64,000 bases of DNA, from positions 2,424,195 through 2,488,194 of the forward strand of contig JAYKAV010003166.1 in the NCBI GenBank assembly GCA_035582835.1. The letters are read 5' to 3'. Made by a program: the position numbers and the translations under genes. The notes beneath the pieces are model-generated. The model was not told the DNA's origin and searched no databases. It saw nothing but the letters and a program-made list of their open reading frames with translations. Positions 1 through 12,900 of this stretch are shown in pieces; positions within the stretch are counted from its first letter, which is position 1, and the number at the start of each line of letters is the position of its first letter. This stretch comes from Phoebastria nigripes. Taxonomy: Eukaryota > Chordata > Aves > Procellariiformes > Diomedeidae.

Positions 1-3000
1 GGGATGAAGTTTGTGCATTTGCTCCATATTGGCTTACCTTGAAAGCACTGGAGTTAATAGTTTTGAAAAATCCAGGTGATAGATGCTCAGTAGGTTCCAG
101 CCTGCTTTTGTTTAATGATGTTTTGGGTTAAACCTTGAGATGATGCACATTTCATTTGGTTTATTTGCAGCGGTTTGAAAAATCTAGGAAAAAAAAATAC
201 CACTAGATAAAACCAACCCTGTGAATTTGTAAAAGNGGGAAGAGGAACTATTAGGTTGTGATGGGAGATTTAAAGAATAGCAGTGATAGTTTTGTGTTGC
301 AAAATTCTGCAAAGCCTTTCTTACATGAATAAATGATGGCTCAGTATTTGAAATGTGGGTGGCTTCAGTCCTTATGGTTCAATAAATACAACTGTGCTTT
401 GTGGTAGGAGCTTTGTTATTGTTGCAGCTCTAGTCAAGCACTGAACAGTAGAGATGCTCTGCATGAGAAAGCTCTCTCACACCGAGGAACCTGCACATAT
501 TTTTGATGCTCTTTTCCTGGGTGACATCAATATTTCATGAAGTGACCTTTCGTCTCTGAAGGCAGATGTGAATAGTTGAGGTTATGGCCTGCTGGAGCAA
601 GACGCATCCACCCCTTGTGATTGCACCTTCAAAGGGTGTCTGAGGGCTGTGGGGCTGAGCGCATCGTTTTATACATCTGAAGTGTTTATATCCTTCTTGT
701 TCTTTCTTCCCTGGGTGCCAAGGAAGGTCAATCTTGTGGTTAGAGACTAGATGAGATGCAGAAGACCCTGTTTCAATTCCTGACTCTGCTGTGTGCTTAG
801 TGCTTTCCTCTAAATGCGGATGCACATAATGCTTGCTGTATTCCACCCAGGCTCTGGATTTTCCCACTATTGGGTCTAGCTGTTAAGAGCTGGTATGCCC
901 GCACTATATATGACTTTGGTATCAAAGATCACAGGCTTTTCAGTGATATTACTGTTTCCAAGAGGAAGATACTGGTTATTTTACAGTGACATTATTTTCA
1001 CTTCTGTTTCCAATTTGCTGTTGCTTTATGGCAGACACTGCCTTTAGAACAAGGAAAAGCCTAGCACTGTGGCATAGATCGTTTGATGAGGACTTTGCAT
1101 CACTACTTTCCTTTGGTGCTTTTCTAAGCTTCCTTGAAATGGGAAACTATCTCTTCTAATGAACTGCCGTGGCTAACAGCAAGGAAGGACACTTTCTGAG
1201 GGACTGGGACACCTGCAGTGCTGCTTCTGTTCTTTATTTCAGGGTTGTACCTTCAATTCTTTATTTCTCCTGCATGTGGTGTTGTCGTTTCCATCTCCCT
1301 TCCCCGTGCCCTGGAGCCCAGAAGAACCTCTGAGCTCCTGCAGAAGGGGGCTTTGATCCTCGCTGATCAGTGAGGAGGAGGGCTCAGCCGCAGAGCTGGG
1401 ATTTCATATTTCTCATAGAGAAATAATTTTGCTGTGTTCTTAGAGTTTGTATTTTCTTCCTTTGCAAATGCCATAAGAAAGTGGCTAAAATACTTTTTTA
1501 GACATTTTCTAAATGCTTGTTACAAACTAAGAGTTAAAGCAATATGATGAAAATACGGTTTTGCTTTTGAGATAACTTGGCCCAGTTTAGGAGACACTCC
1601 TAGGAGGTACCAGTGTAAATGGGGGAGCTGGGCTAGTTACAAAGTCAAACAAGAGAAGCATCGTGGTGCCCCCTGAAGTCCCATGAGAAGGCACTCCTTC
1701 TTCACAGTCAGCAGCTGACTGAAGACGAATGATAAGAATTACCTCCGGACCTGAAGGTGAAAAGTCAGATCAGTGAAGAAAGGGGGTTTTAGACTTGGAT
1801 GCCTTCCAGTGCGAATGCCGTGCTGCTTGTCTCTGGGTGTGTAGCAAAACCATCTGTGGAAAATTGTGTCTTCCATGAGAGTGCTGGCAGGAAAGGCTGA
1901 ACCAAACTGATACGTTAGGCTAAAATCCTTTATACTAAATAGTTCTCTACATCTACATTAGCCTCAACATAAATGTTTGGAATTAATGTTGGAGGATGTA
2001 GTGCATCCAACCTCACTAAAGCAAGACTGGACTCACTGAATCTCAGAACTGGACCTACCAAACAGGCAGAGGAGTGTAAGAAATCAGGCTGGAGTGCATA
2101 TAATTTGAGAACAGGGTTGCATTCCGATCTCTGTGCTGGCATTCACAAACTCTCCACTTGTACAATCTTGTGGTCAGCCACTGGGGACAAGTGCAGATCC
2201 TTGAAGAGAACTTTCTTTGCATGATTAAATTTTTTGAAGTTATTTTGTGAAGCTGAAGAATGAGGAAAGACTGCAGAGCTTGGGATGTCATGGGAGGGAG
2301 ATCTGTTGAGATGACCTTCCCATCATCATCTCAGGCTGTCTGCCATTGAGAATGGAAGATTAAGTTTTGCTCCTGGTGGCTCAGTCCTTTCTCTCTGCCT
2401 GAACAGTACATTAGCTAATGGTTACTATTTAAAAAAAAAAAAGAAAAAAAAAAAAAAAAAGAAGCTGACAAATGGACTAACAAGTGAAACTGAGACAGTC
2501 CCCTTTATAAGCCAGCCTGTGGGTATGACTCCTATGCTCCTGGCTATTAACTTGGTTTAGTCTGTAACATTTATCTGGAGAAGAAAGTCTCTTTGTTCTA
2601 TGGCATTCTCTGATTCAGTGGAATTTTATGAGACTGACTAATTTCAGCTGAAGCTAAACAGCCCTCCTGGGGAGGCCCCATTTCGCAAATCACCGCTTTC
2701 CGTTCTGCTGGGATGGTTGATGCTCTACAGGACTTTGTCCCAGCTTGACTGTCTCCCTTTCCTGGCTCTTAGCCCATCTTCTATTCCCATGAGTGGAGTG
2801 GCAACAAACCAAGGCAGGCTGTAGCACCAAGCATGTACCTTTTCCCCCCCCTCAAAACAAGTCAAAATACGCTGCTGAGCTTTCTTCTACCCTCATTAAA
2901 TCCCACTTCCCTGAAGGGGAAAATCAGAGGGAATGGACAAAAGAATTCCCTTGCTGAGCTTTCCTCTCACACAATTGATAATTATTGGCCTTGCGGGAAC

Positions 3001-3816
3001 GGAAAAGGGAGAGCTGAGAAGTCCTACTCTATACTCTTAGCTTTGCTCCTACTCCGTTGCCTTTCCACTGCTGTCCTTGACCTCTGCCCGCTTGAGGAAC
3101 TCTCTTGTGGTATGGTAAGAAGCAAGAATGCAAAGACGAGCATGAGCAGCATGTACAGAAAGTGGAGAAGTGAGACTAGAGTTGGAAAGAAGAGTGGGAA
3201 AAGGAGTATAAAAATCACAGATGTGGCTCAAGATGCTGAGAAATGCAGGGAGAAGGTGATCCTCAACACACCCTGGAGTGTAGGGAAGGAGAGGAGAAAA
3301 ATAAGATGCTCTCGTGGAGTTTTGTTGTCATACTTGTGAAAGACAAAAACATGAATGATTTCCCACTTTTCTGATTTTGGTAAGTGCATGTTGATTTGCA
3401 TATTTGGCAACAGAGCCTGTTCTCAAACTCCATACAGTAAATCTAGTGGGAGTCCAATATTATTTCAATTTATATTGGTGCAAATGAAGGCAGAATCTGG
3501 TCTTTTATATTCATTCCAAAAGCTAAATTTAGAAGAAAATAAATGCAAGCTATTCATGCAGGAACTATAAAACATAACGCTTAAGATATTTCCTATCACT
3601 GTGAATTTATGGCTTGATTGTATAGTACCTCGAATCTCAGCTACTTCATTATTGGCACTTTTATCTGAGTGTTACACTTCGTTGGTCTAATTTTGTGCTG
3701 ATGTTAGCTGGCTCAGTGCCAGCCATGTCAATGAAGCCGTCTTGGTTTACACCAGCAGTTAATCTTGCCCTGCTATTATTATTTTTTTTTAACTTCTCTC
3801 TTTTCACTGTTTTTAG
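1..3816 (+). other. CHST15 intron (3' part)
   Basis: This is intron sequence upstream of the acceptor at 3816. It contains an A-rich run at 2431-2460. No exon of CHST15 or any other gene is recognisable, and the open frames found (for example 2833-3339) lack family resemblance and splice context. Confidence 0.8.
2431..2460 (+). repeat. A-rich run (30 bases, one G)
   Basis: This is an adenine run with a single interrupting G. It could be the tail of an old retroposed sequence, but the preceding DNA (2250-2430) matches nothing I recognise and no target duplication is evident. Confidence 0.8.
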
Positions 3817-3963
3817 GAATCATTCGTCTGAGGGATGGATTTCATGATCGCTACCCAGTGGAAGATTACCTTGATCTGTTTGACTTAGCAGCACATCAGA
3901 TTCAGGGTGTGCTGCAGAGCGAAGCGGCAAAAGAGCATGCCAAGATGAACAACATCATAATTG
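3817..3963 (+). CDS. CHST15: CHST15 internal exon (first exon in window)
   Basis: The exon is 147 nt. It follows a pyrimidine-rich acceptor (3781-3816, ending TTTTAG) and precedes a GTAGGG donor at 3964. It starts with the last two bases of a Gly codon, encodes 48 full codons and ends with the first base of a Gly codon completed at 8420. The product contains RDGFHDRYPVEDYLDLFDLA and ends KMNNIIIG, the part of the luminal domain just before the WDNN segment. The upstream exon that supplies the first codon base is outside the window. Reading through the donor adds 22 codons before TGA at 4032, which may matter for an alternative transcript. Confidence 0.93.
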
Positions 3964-6900
3964 GTAGGGCAAATAGAGCCTCTGAAATGTGCCTGTGCAG
4001 CTCCAGGTTGGCAGCGTTTGTAGCTGAGGCATGAGAGGGGCATTCTCCCAGATGTGAATCGTTCACAGCACAGAGCCCCTGANGTTGGTTTTCTCCGGTG
4101 TGCATGGATAGCGCAGAAGTTCTTGCCTTTTCCTGGAGGGTGGTTACTTGCTTTGGTAAAAAGTTGTGATTATCTTTAGAAAATGTGTGAGCAAGCAATA
4201 AATGTCTGATGAACATCAGCATTTAATTAAATCTTTTAAAAAATGAGAGTGAGAATGACCTTGGTGACTCCTTCAAACATTGTTTTCATTTTGTTTTCAT
4301 TACGAGGGGTTTGCCTGTAGCCACGGGATTGTAGCTTCAGGTTCAAATGCTGTAGCAATGTGTCTGGGGTAACACACCAATTGTGATATTACAACATACA
4401 ACGGGTGCTGTAGAGATCCTATAGCTGACTGGAGACAGTTTCCATGATAGCAACACAGCTCCAAGCGGCTCTTCTCAAACTCCAACATAAGATACATGTA
4501 GGAAGAAGGACCACCATTTTTGGTGTCTTCATCCCTATGTAGCCTATGGTGGACTGAAATAAAAATGATTAAACCCCTGAGCTGCTTCGTTAACAGCAAA
4601 GATAATGCAAGTTTCAAGGGCAGGAATATACAGAGTCAAGTTGAAGCTATCTTGCGCGGTATTTTTTTTCAGGCGTGGAACCTAGAGGCACGGTAGAGGA
4701 TACTATTTGAAGATAGTTTCAGTTGATATTAAATTACCTGACTAGCGTTAAAAATGGTTTAGAAATGCTGTTGTGACATATCTGATGGAAGTCCATGGTT
4801 AGGACTGGGCTCTAGGGAGGGATCCCTGAATTGCTTTCCATGACACACAGTGATCAATCCACCGTGCTCATCCACTGTGGTCCATGGTGCCATTGGTTTA
4901 CAATGCCCACGAGGAACGTCAGCAGAAATTTCTAAATTCTGCTTTTGCTGTCTGCTAAAACCAGAAAACTGAGGGGAAGAGAGTTTTACCAGTCTTACTC
5001 TGTCACCTCAAAATTTCCCAGGGAAACCGGACACATTCCATGAAAATACTGGTTGTGCAAGAGACAGTTCCCTGTTGAAAAGAGACTTTTCAAGTAGGCC
5101 TGAAGTCATTATTCTACAGAAAATAGAGACAAGATTTTTGCTGCCTGCCCTCAGAGGGAATACCCTCAAAATCTTTTTTTTTTGTCTCATTCTAACAAAA
5201 AAAAATTAACCTATTGTTGGCTTGATGAAATGGTGATGAAACCGTAGTTGCATTTGTTCAATACTTTCTCAGCCTCCATTTAAGTCTATTATTCGCTTTA
5301 TTAAATATTCAACATTGAGCAAAATTTGCAAGTGGGGTCTTAAGAAATGTTGCCATCAAGGACATCTGCGGACTTTCCTCCTACTTACAATAGTATCTCC
5401 TGTCCTTTCATGGGTGAAGTGCTTATACTAATTAAATTCGCTAATCTAATTGGCAACGTACATCTTTGATTACTTACCTCCTGTTACAGCTTTTTCTAGA
5501 GTTCACTTTGTGTTTCTTTTTCCTGTAGTCTCATTTCTGGTTTCATTAAGGTTCTGTTCGCTTTTCTTATTAAGTTTACAGGAAAAGTCCGGAATGATTA
5601 TACTCATTAAGTCAGTCTTTTATGACCTTGGTAAAAAACAAAACAAAGCTAGCTAGTATAAAATGAATCTGTATGAATATCAGGTTTGCTTAGAATCCTC
5701 CATTTTCTTATTTCAGATGACTAGAAAGAAAAATCAAATTAAAGCTATAAACATCTCAGTAGTTCATCATGTTACATTATTTTGAAAAGTTAAGCTTCTT
5801 TGGATATTATACTTGGCNGGTAATAATTGCATTTTCCCAAAAAACCAACATCTGCTTAGAGATGAACCAATGATCTAGCCTGAGGCATTCTGAGCAGGAC
5901 TTGTTTATTTGTGATCATTAATAGGATAAATTCAGAGGAATGTCTTGTGAAAACACAGTATGATTTTAATCCATTAATGACTGAATAAAGAGGTTATCCA
6001 TCTATTCTTTAGGCAATTTAGTAATTCCTATGTTCTTTAAGTCCATAAGAAAATTAATATATTTTTGGTTGCACTGCAGTAATTTGACATAATTACTATA
6101 GCAGTGGTTAATTTATCTCATGTTTAGTATGGCTCGCTCTCTTTGCAGATATTAAATCTATATTATAAAGCGGAAAGGAACACTGTCAAATTGTCAGGAG
6201 TATTTTTGGCTGCTTCAGGAAATTAAAATTATAAGAGTCAGCAGAGACCAGAATGTTTTTGTTTTTTTTTTTTAATTCCCCCCCTGCCCTCCCCAAATTC
6301 TTGACAGCCATCTGCTTTTGGGAAGATTTGCCTTCTTGAACCCAGGCTATCCTGGACTGACTGCATTAGAGCAGCAGCTTGAGTCCCTGGTAAGGCTTTA
6401 GCATGATTTGGTCGTGTGCCTGTGATCTTCCCTTGCTCGTGTGCTGCCTGCAGAGTTTTGGTGGTGGCAGCTGATCCAGCTGAAACAATTTCTGTGGAGT
6501 GTTCTGGGCTGTGATGTTAAGGGAATCTGCCCATTTATGTGTAAATGCACTGATTTTATTTAATTCAGAGAGCACATGTGTAAGCAGATGTTCTTAGGTT
6601 TGGTCACTATATATGAGCTAATTGGAATAAATCCAACAGAGCATCAAATATGATCAGAGGTCTACAGAGCAGAGAAGTATGAAGGAAGATCATAAAAGCT
6701 ATTCTAGAGAGGAATAGATGGCTTGATGAGGTCACAGGCTTTAGTCTTTGGCATGATTTAGGCAACCATTTTTGAGGGAGCAGTTTAAGCCTAGCTGTTC
6801 CTGTCACGGAGATGTAGCAGTGACTTTCCAAGGTCACTCTCATCCCAGGAGTGCACTATTCTGTAAATCCATGTATGCAAGCTCTCGTGCCCATTTGCAT

Positions 6901-9900
6901 TATACCAACTTCTGATAGCACAGAAATAGCTGCATGATGCTTTTATGGTACGGCTATCTCAGCTCTTCTCCTATATTTAGGCTTTTGTGTTTCTGCTTCA
7001 CCCAGCGTGGGAGCTGGGCTAATTGAGTTTTAATTGACAAGTCAAAGCCCACCAATGATTAGGCAGTGCTTTGGCTAATTAATTTAGAATGGAAAAGCAG
7101 AGCTGTTGCGGACACGCGGCTTTAGCCAATGGACCTGATCTCTTCCTTTTCAAAAGAGGCAAAATGAACATGACAGAAGATTAATGTGTTTTCTAACAAC
7201 TCCCAGACTTTATTAATGAATCACATTATGTTAAGGTGGAGTTTGGAGCCAGTATCTATTTCATGTCGTGTTTTGGTCATCTTTTAAAATCTTTGTTAGA
7301 CTTTCCCAGGAGAAAAAAAAAAGGGAAATCACGTGCAAGTCTATAAGCCTACAACATTATTATTTTTTCATCTCATTTCTTTTGATTCAAAAAACTTCAT
7401 TAACAAGAATTAGCTATCATTAGACTGTCCAAGAGTGGAAGTTTCCAAAAAGCTTCTGTATATGTTTTATTAAACGGTTGTGTGCCACATAAATGCCAGT
7501 ATTACATAAAAAGACAGGGAAGATTACACAATTCAAAACATCATATCAGATCATTTATTTAGCAGCTGAAGCGTCATATACCTTGTTCTGGCAGAGACGT
7601 TACTGATTGTGTTTCTCCCTGTAGCATTACTTTCAGAGTAAGCTTCTTCAGAAACTAAGGATATCAGAATCTGGCATTTAACCAGATGTGTTATTTATTC
7701 TATAGACTTTTTCTGTTGTCTAATATTTAGTAAATACTTATATTTGACTTAATCTACATGAATAATTGTAGTTATATAAAAAAGCTCTGATAATGGCTAA
7801 TTCTCAAAAGGGCTATTTCAAACAGCAGTGACACTATTCAGCTCGTTGGTGCTTTTTTTTCTTTAATATTTCCCATGGGCTTACCGACTCTCCTGTTTAT
7901 ATTCTAAACACTATTGACCTGCTGGAGTGGTGGTTTCCACTTTTTTTCTTTAGTTTGTGTCAAATTTTACAATTTGTTAGCAACTTACTTCTCTGAGACC
8001 AGGAGCATTAAAACCAACCCTTGGAGTGCTACGGAGAGCACGGCAGGTCTTCGGCAGCGACGAGCTCCTGCCTCCTCGCTGGAGGGTGGGCCAAAACCCT
8101 GAGCAGTCCGTTCCAGCCCAGATCAAATATGTTTGCATGTTTTAACCACTAAGAGGAAGCAGTGTGGTTAGTGGACAGTAATATTTCAGGTGGAATTACA
8201 TAAAACCTGCCTTAACCATCACTACATTCACAAAGGTACAAGGCAGTGTGATTGCTCTGGCTCTGGGGAGCATTGGCCAGGTCAATTTGCAAGAACCAAG
8301 GTATGTTGAAATTAATAGAGTCAATTTTAAATGGTCTACATCAGTTCAAAATTCATCTGATTTCCACTACGATACAAAGAATGAAATGAGTTACTAGCAG
8401 AGATGCTTTTAATTTTTAGGGGAGGCCAGTGCCTCGACGATGTGGGACAACAACGCTTGGATTTTCTTTTATGACAACAGTACTGAAGGAGAACCTCCCT
8501 TCTTAATCCAGGATTTTATCCATGCCTTCCAACCGAATGCCAAACTTATCATCATGCTGAGAGACCCCGTTGAAAGGTGAGCAAGGATCACGTTGCTAAA
8601 GTACGCAAGAAAATTTTCTTATTATAGTGATTATATTCACTCTCGCTCTCTTGGATGCAAATAAGTGTTCACATGGTATTTGACAGAGTTACTTGGTTTA
8701 TGATGAGAGCTGCCAAGGGGTTTTGTTCTGTGTATTTTGGTATATGTAATTGTGATAGAGTTTTAAAGAGGGGCATGTGAGTGTAAATGCCACAGCAAGT
8801 GCCATGCATGGACACCTGAGCTACTCTGAAAAAAATAATTTATACGTTGCCAAATGCAATATAACTCCATTACCTGAGCTAATATGCCCTGGTTCTCAGC
8901 AGGGCTCAGTAGACTGAGTATGGCACTGCATTTACATGTCTCGGCTTAAGTGGTCCTGTGAAGTGCTTCAATTCATGTTAAATAATAAGGTTCGTGTCTT
9001 CAAGGGGCATACTGTTCAAAATGATTAAAAGATTGCAAATAGCTCCAGAGTCAGCAAATGATACAAACCTCTTTTAATCTTGCTTGGTGCAACACTCATA
9101 TCAATCTTCCCTAAACAATTTTAGCTTGCATAGCTAACAGCTGCTTAGGAGTTCATCCTTGGTCTTCCTGACTTTGTCTGCAGTGGAAGGGCTCTACTTT
9201 TGCAGAGGTGTGGGCTGTTCTTGAATGGTTCTCCATTGTGTTAGCCACGTATGTCCTTCTTTTCACTTGCATTTCACTTTTTCTCTCCAGTCTTCCTCCA
9301 GATTTCTAGGGCATTTCTTTCCATTGGAGGAGGATGATAATGATGAGGGTAATGGAGAGGGTGGAGGGGGTGCAGGCAGAGTCCAAAAGGATCAGACTGA
9401 GGGGGTGTGAATTGCTTCTCTCTGTAGCTCCATAGGGATATTCAGGATACTTAGGGCTAGGTCAGCGCTCAAGGACAAAGCCCCAGAAACACCCAGCAAA
9501 GAGAAGGAGATGCCGATGCCGATGGGGATCAGGCTCTGGTGAGAGCTCGGGCACTGGGAGAAGGGCAGGCATGGGGCGCTTGTGCAGGCAGCCCGTACCC
9601 AGAGCAACTTGGCAGCGGGAAGGGATGGGTGCTCCTTGACGAGCTTCCCCGATGGTAGGACATGGCTACTGGTGAGAGGAAGAGCTGTGCGAGTGCTTCC
9701 CATCTCCTATGTCAGGAAATAAACTTCTCAACTTTGAACGGCATCTCCTGACCTCAGGATTTAACAGATGGTAATTTTATGCAAAAGGGCTGGCTGAAGT
9801 GGCTTCCTCGTGTAAATTACCAACAAATTCCCTGATTGCCTTAGCCACTCTCTGTAATGTGGGTGTAGCTCTTTGCCAGCTTTAATAAAGGTGAGATAAA

Positions 9901-12900
9901 AAAGTCAGCTTCATCTCCCTTACTGTATTTATGATAAATTGGTTTCTTTTTGTTTACGATTCCCTATGCCTTTGTTGCTGGTAGCTCATCTGAACTGCAG
10001 GAGCAAAAGCAGCCGTGGCAGAAGGGGCAGCCTGGGCAGCTCCATTGGTGATGCAGGGCAGCGGCACAGTTGCCTTGCGGTAGCCAGGAGGACATGGGTG
10101 CTGCACAGGGTCTGGGACAGGGTCTGGTCTAACCTGCACAGGGTATGGTCTATCCCCCAACGGGGGATATTTGGAGGACATCAAGGTTTGTGATGGTGGG
10201 TGTCAATGGCGTCGTTATTTCATTGTAATGGATGGTGATTGAGGGTAATGACTTCAAGTAGCTGGAACAGCTGAGATCCTAATCAGCAAAGGTTTTATTT
10301 CCAGGCAGATGTCCCCAGAATTAAAAACAGATGGAAAGAAATATAGAAAAATCTTGACTGCCCTGCGGAGAGAGAACTTGTCCTCAAGAACGTAGTTTTC
10401 CATAAGATGTCAGCAAGTCTTTAAAATGATGCATTGATTTTAATGGATGATTAGAAATACTAAGCAGTCATATTAAACCTTTTTAAATAAAATTGCAGCC
10501 AGGCCCATGCTGTACGTGATGCCTGCTGGCTGATTTCCCCCAGCAAGAAGCTTTTCACCTGCTCTGCCAGGTCCTTGGGTCAAGCTGGGCAAGCCTGAGG
10601 CTTGTTGATGTACACACTTTTCTGCAAGCAGGAGATACTGTTGTGTGCCTAATTTAGTTGAAGTCAGCTGGCTTTGTCCCTTAGCTGCTNCCCATCCCAT
10701 CCTCGTACCCCGCACTGGTACGGTGTCTCTTTTGTGGGCGCAGCGTGAGGGACCCAAGGTCTGCCATTGCAGAGGGAGAGGACACCCGTGGTGGCACGGT
10801 TGTGGTCCTCAAGCACTGGTGGGCATCACTTTGGAAGAGGCTGCCCAACCAGTCTGGTCCAAGCCCGGTACCCTCCCTCTGCTCTGAGATGGAGGTTTTT
10901 TGTTTAAAGAAAACTGTCTCAACTGCATTTACCAGACTGGGAAGAACTGGACAAAAANCAGAGTTTGTCTGTCTTAGTTGGTGACTCCTACAGATAGTAC
11001 TGGGTGCCTCTGCCTCATCTTCTACAGTTAGCTGTGATTTTTCTTATAAAAAGTATGTAAAAAATTGAATTAAAAGCATCTTGCAACAAATGTATCCCTT
11101 TTCTTCCTTTTTAAATGAACAGAGAGTCTTCATTGTTTCATATGGGAATTAAAATCCTGTTATTGTAAAACACTAACATAAATAATGAGTGCAGAGGGGC
11201 TATTCCTGTGCTTAAGTGCTTTGCTGGATTAGGGCCTAAACTTTCTAAATTAAATGATGAATTTTTAAGTACCTGTGGAAATCTAGGGAAGTTAAAAAAT
11301 AAATAAAGTGCAATACAAAAGGTTACTGCAGCAATAAAAAGAGACCTAAAAAATCAATTTTTTTAGGTCATTTCTTAGAAACCTGTATTTTTTGAAAGAG
11401 GCTGAAAGATATCTAGGATTTCTGGAATTGTGTCNAGAGGTGGGTGCTATGGAGGCATAATATTTGTGCTGCAAACGCACTCGGGGAAGTGACTCCTCAA
11501 GTGTTACAAAGCTGTCTCCAAAATCTTGCAGTATGGTTGGGGTTCTGGTCATAGTTTCTAAGCTTGAATATGAAAGAAAACTAAAATATCGTGTTCAGCG
11601 GATGATTCACAATCTGATATTTATGTCATGTCAGAGCATTTCCTTTGTCTCTTTGAACGATGTTTATCTTGGAAAAGTTTAATCAATNTTTCAGGGATTA
11701 ATGCTAAAGTAGATATTTTATTGCCTGTAGGTTTTGGGTTGTTTCCCCACCACCACCCCCTAAAGGGATTTGAATTTGGATAATCTTTTTTAAGTGATAT
11801 TAAGCAATTGTAAAACTTGTGCTAAAAATGTGCAATGAGGGGATACTCCTCTGCTGTAACGTAGAGAAATTCCTGTTGCTGGTGGCTCTTGCTCACAGCA
11901 GCAGCTGATGCAGGGGCTCTGCTTGCCTGCAAGCTGCAAACATGCATGGGCCCACGTCCTGCTGTCCTCAAAGTAGAGGTGGGGAATGCAGCACTACAGA
12001 CTGTAGCACAAATGTGAACCATTCACCTAGCTGTAGTATTTCAGCTTAAAAAAAACAAGAGATGGAATGCTGTAAATTGGAAGTTTTTGATGGAAAGTCA
12101 ATATAGGATTGGAGGTGGTGGTTTCTGCAAAAAACGAGGAAATCTGGACTCTTTCCTACTCTTGATGGTAGCCAGCTTGGTAATCATATAAAAATCACTC
12201 TTTCTAACCCATCGCCATTCCTCTGTTAGTTTTGAAATCAACTTTAAGTTTTTGAGACAAAGGACTGTTTCTATCCATGGCAGTGTGGAGCACCAAATAT
12301 AGAGGGGTACCAATGTCAGCTGAGACCAGTTCTGCTGTTCATAGATAACACAAATTTAAAGTATATACATCTGAAAAATTTGCCTTCAGGAGAAAATAGT
12401 GGCTCGCACAATTACTAGGGTCAGGTTCTCAAGGGATGCTGACCTTGAAAGTGGGGATGATGTCTAGCAACTCCCTGGAGTGGATGTTACTCTGAGCCAA
12501 AATCCATCAAAATGAATAGAAAATGTGTCACTGGCTGAACAGACTGTCGGTGGGGCAGTGTTACACACATGTACCCTTTCCCTCGATTCATGTAACCGAT
12601 TGCCATTGTCATGTAAATAAATCTTCTTTCATTTCCTCTGCCATTTACTTACACATATCTCATTCGCAGATTGTACTCCGATTATCTGTACTTTGCAAGT
12701 GCTAATAAATCTGCGGAAGATTTTCATGAAAAAGTGGCAGAATCACTGCAGCTGTTTGAAAATTGCATGCTGGATTACTCACTGAGAGCCTGTGTCTACA
12801 ACAACACCCTGAACAATGCTATGCCCGTACGTATTTCCAAGAACATTTGATTCCTTGCTTGTTTAATGCTACGTTGTCTCAAGGTTATTAAAATACCGAA

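Noticed and set aside
2833..3339. 168-codon frame on the + strand in the first intron
   Set aside because: Intron of CHST15, no splice sites fitting the flanking exon phases and no domain.
4330..4350. GGTTCAAAT, reminiscent of a tRNA T-arm
   Set aside because: No acceptor stem, A box or cloverleaf can be drawn around it.
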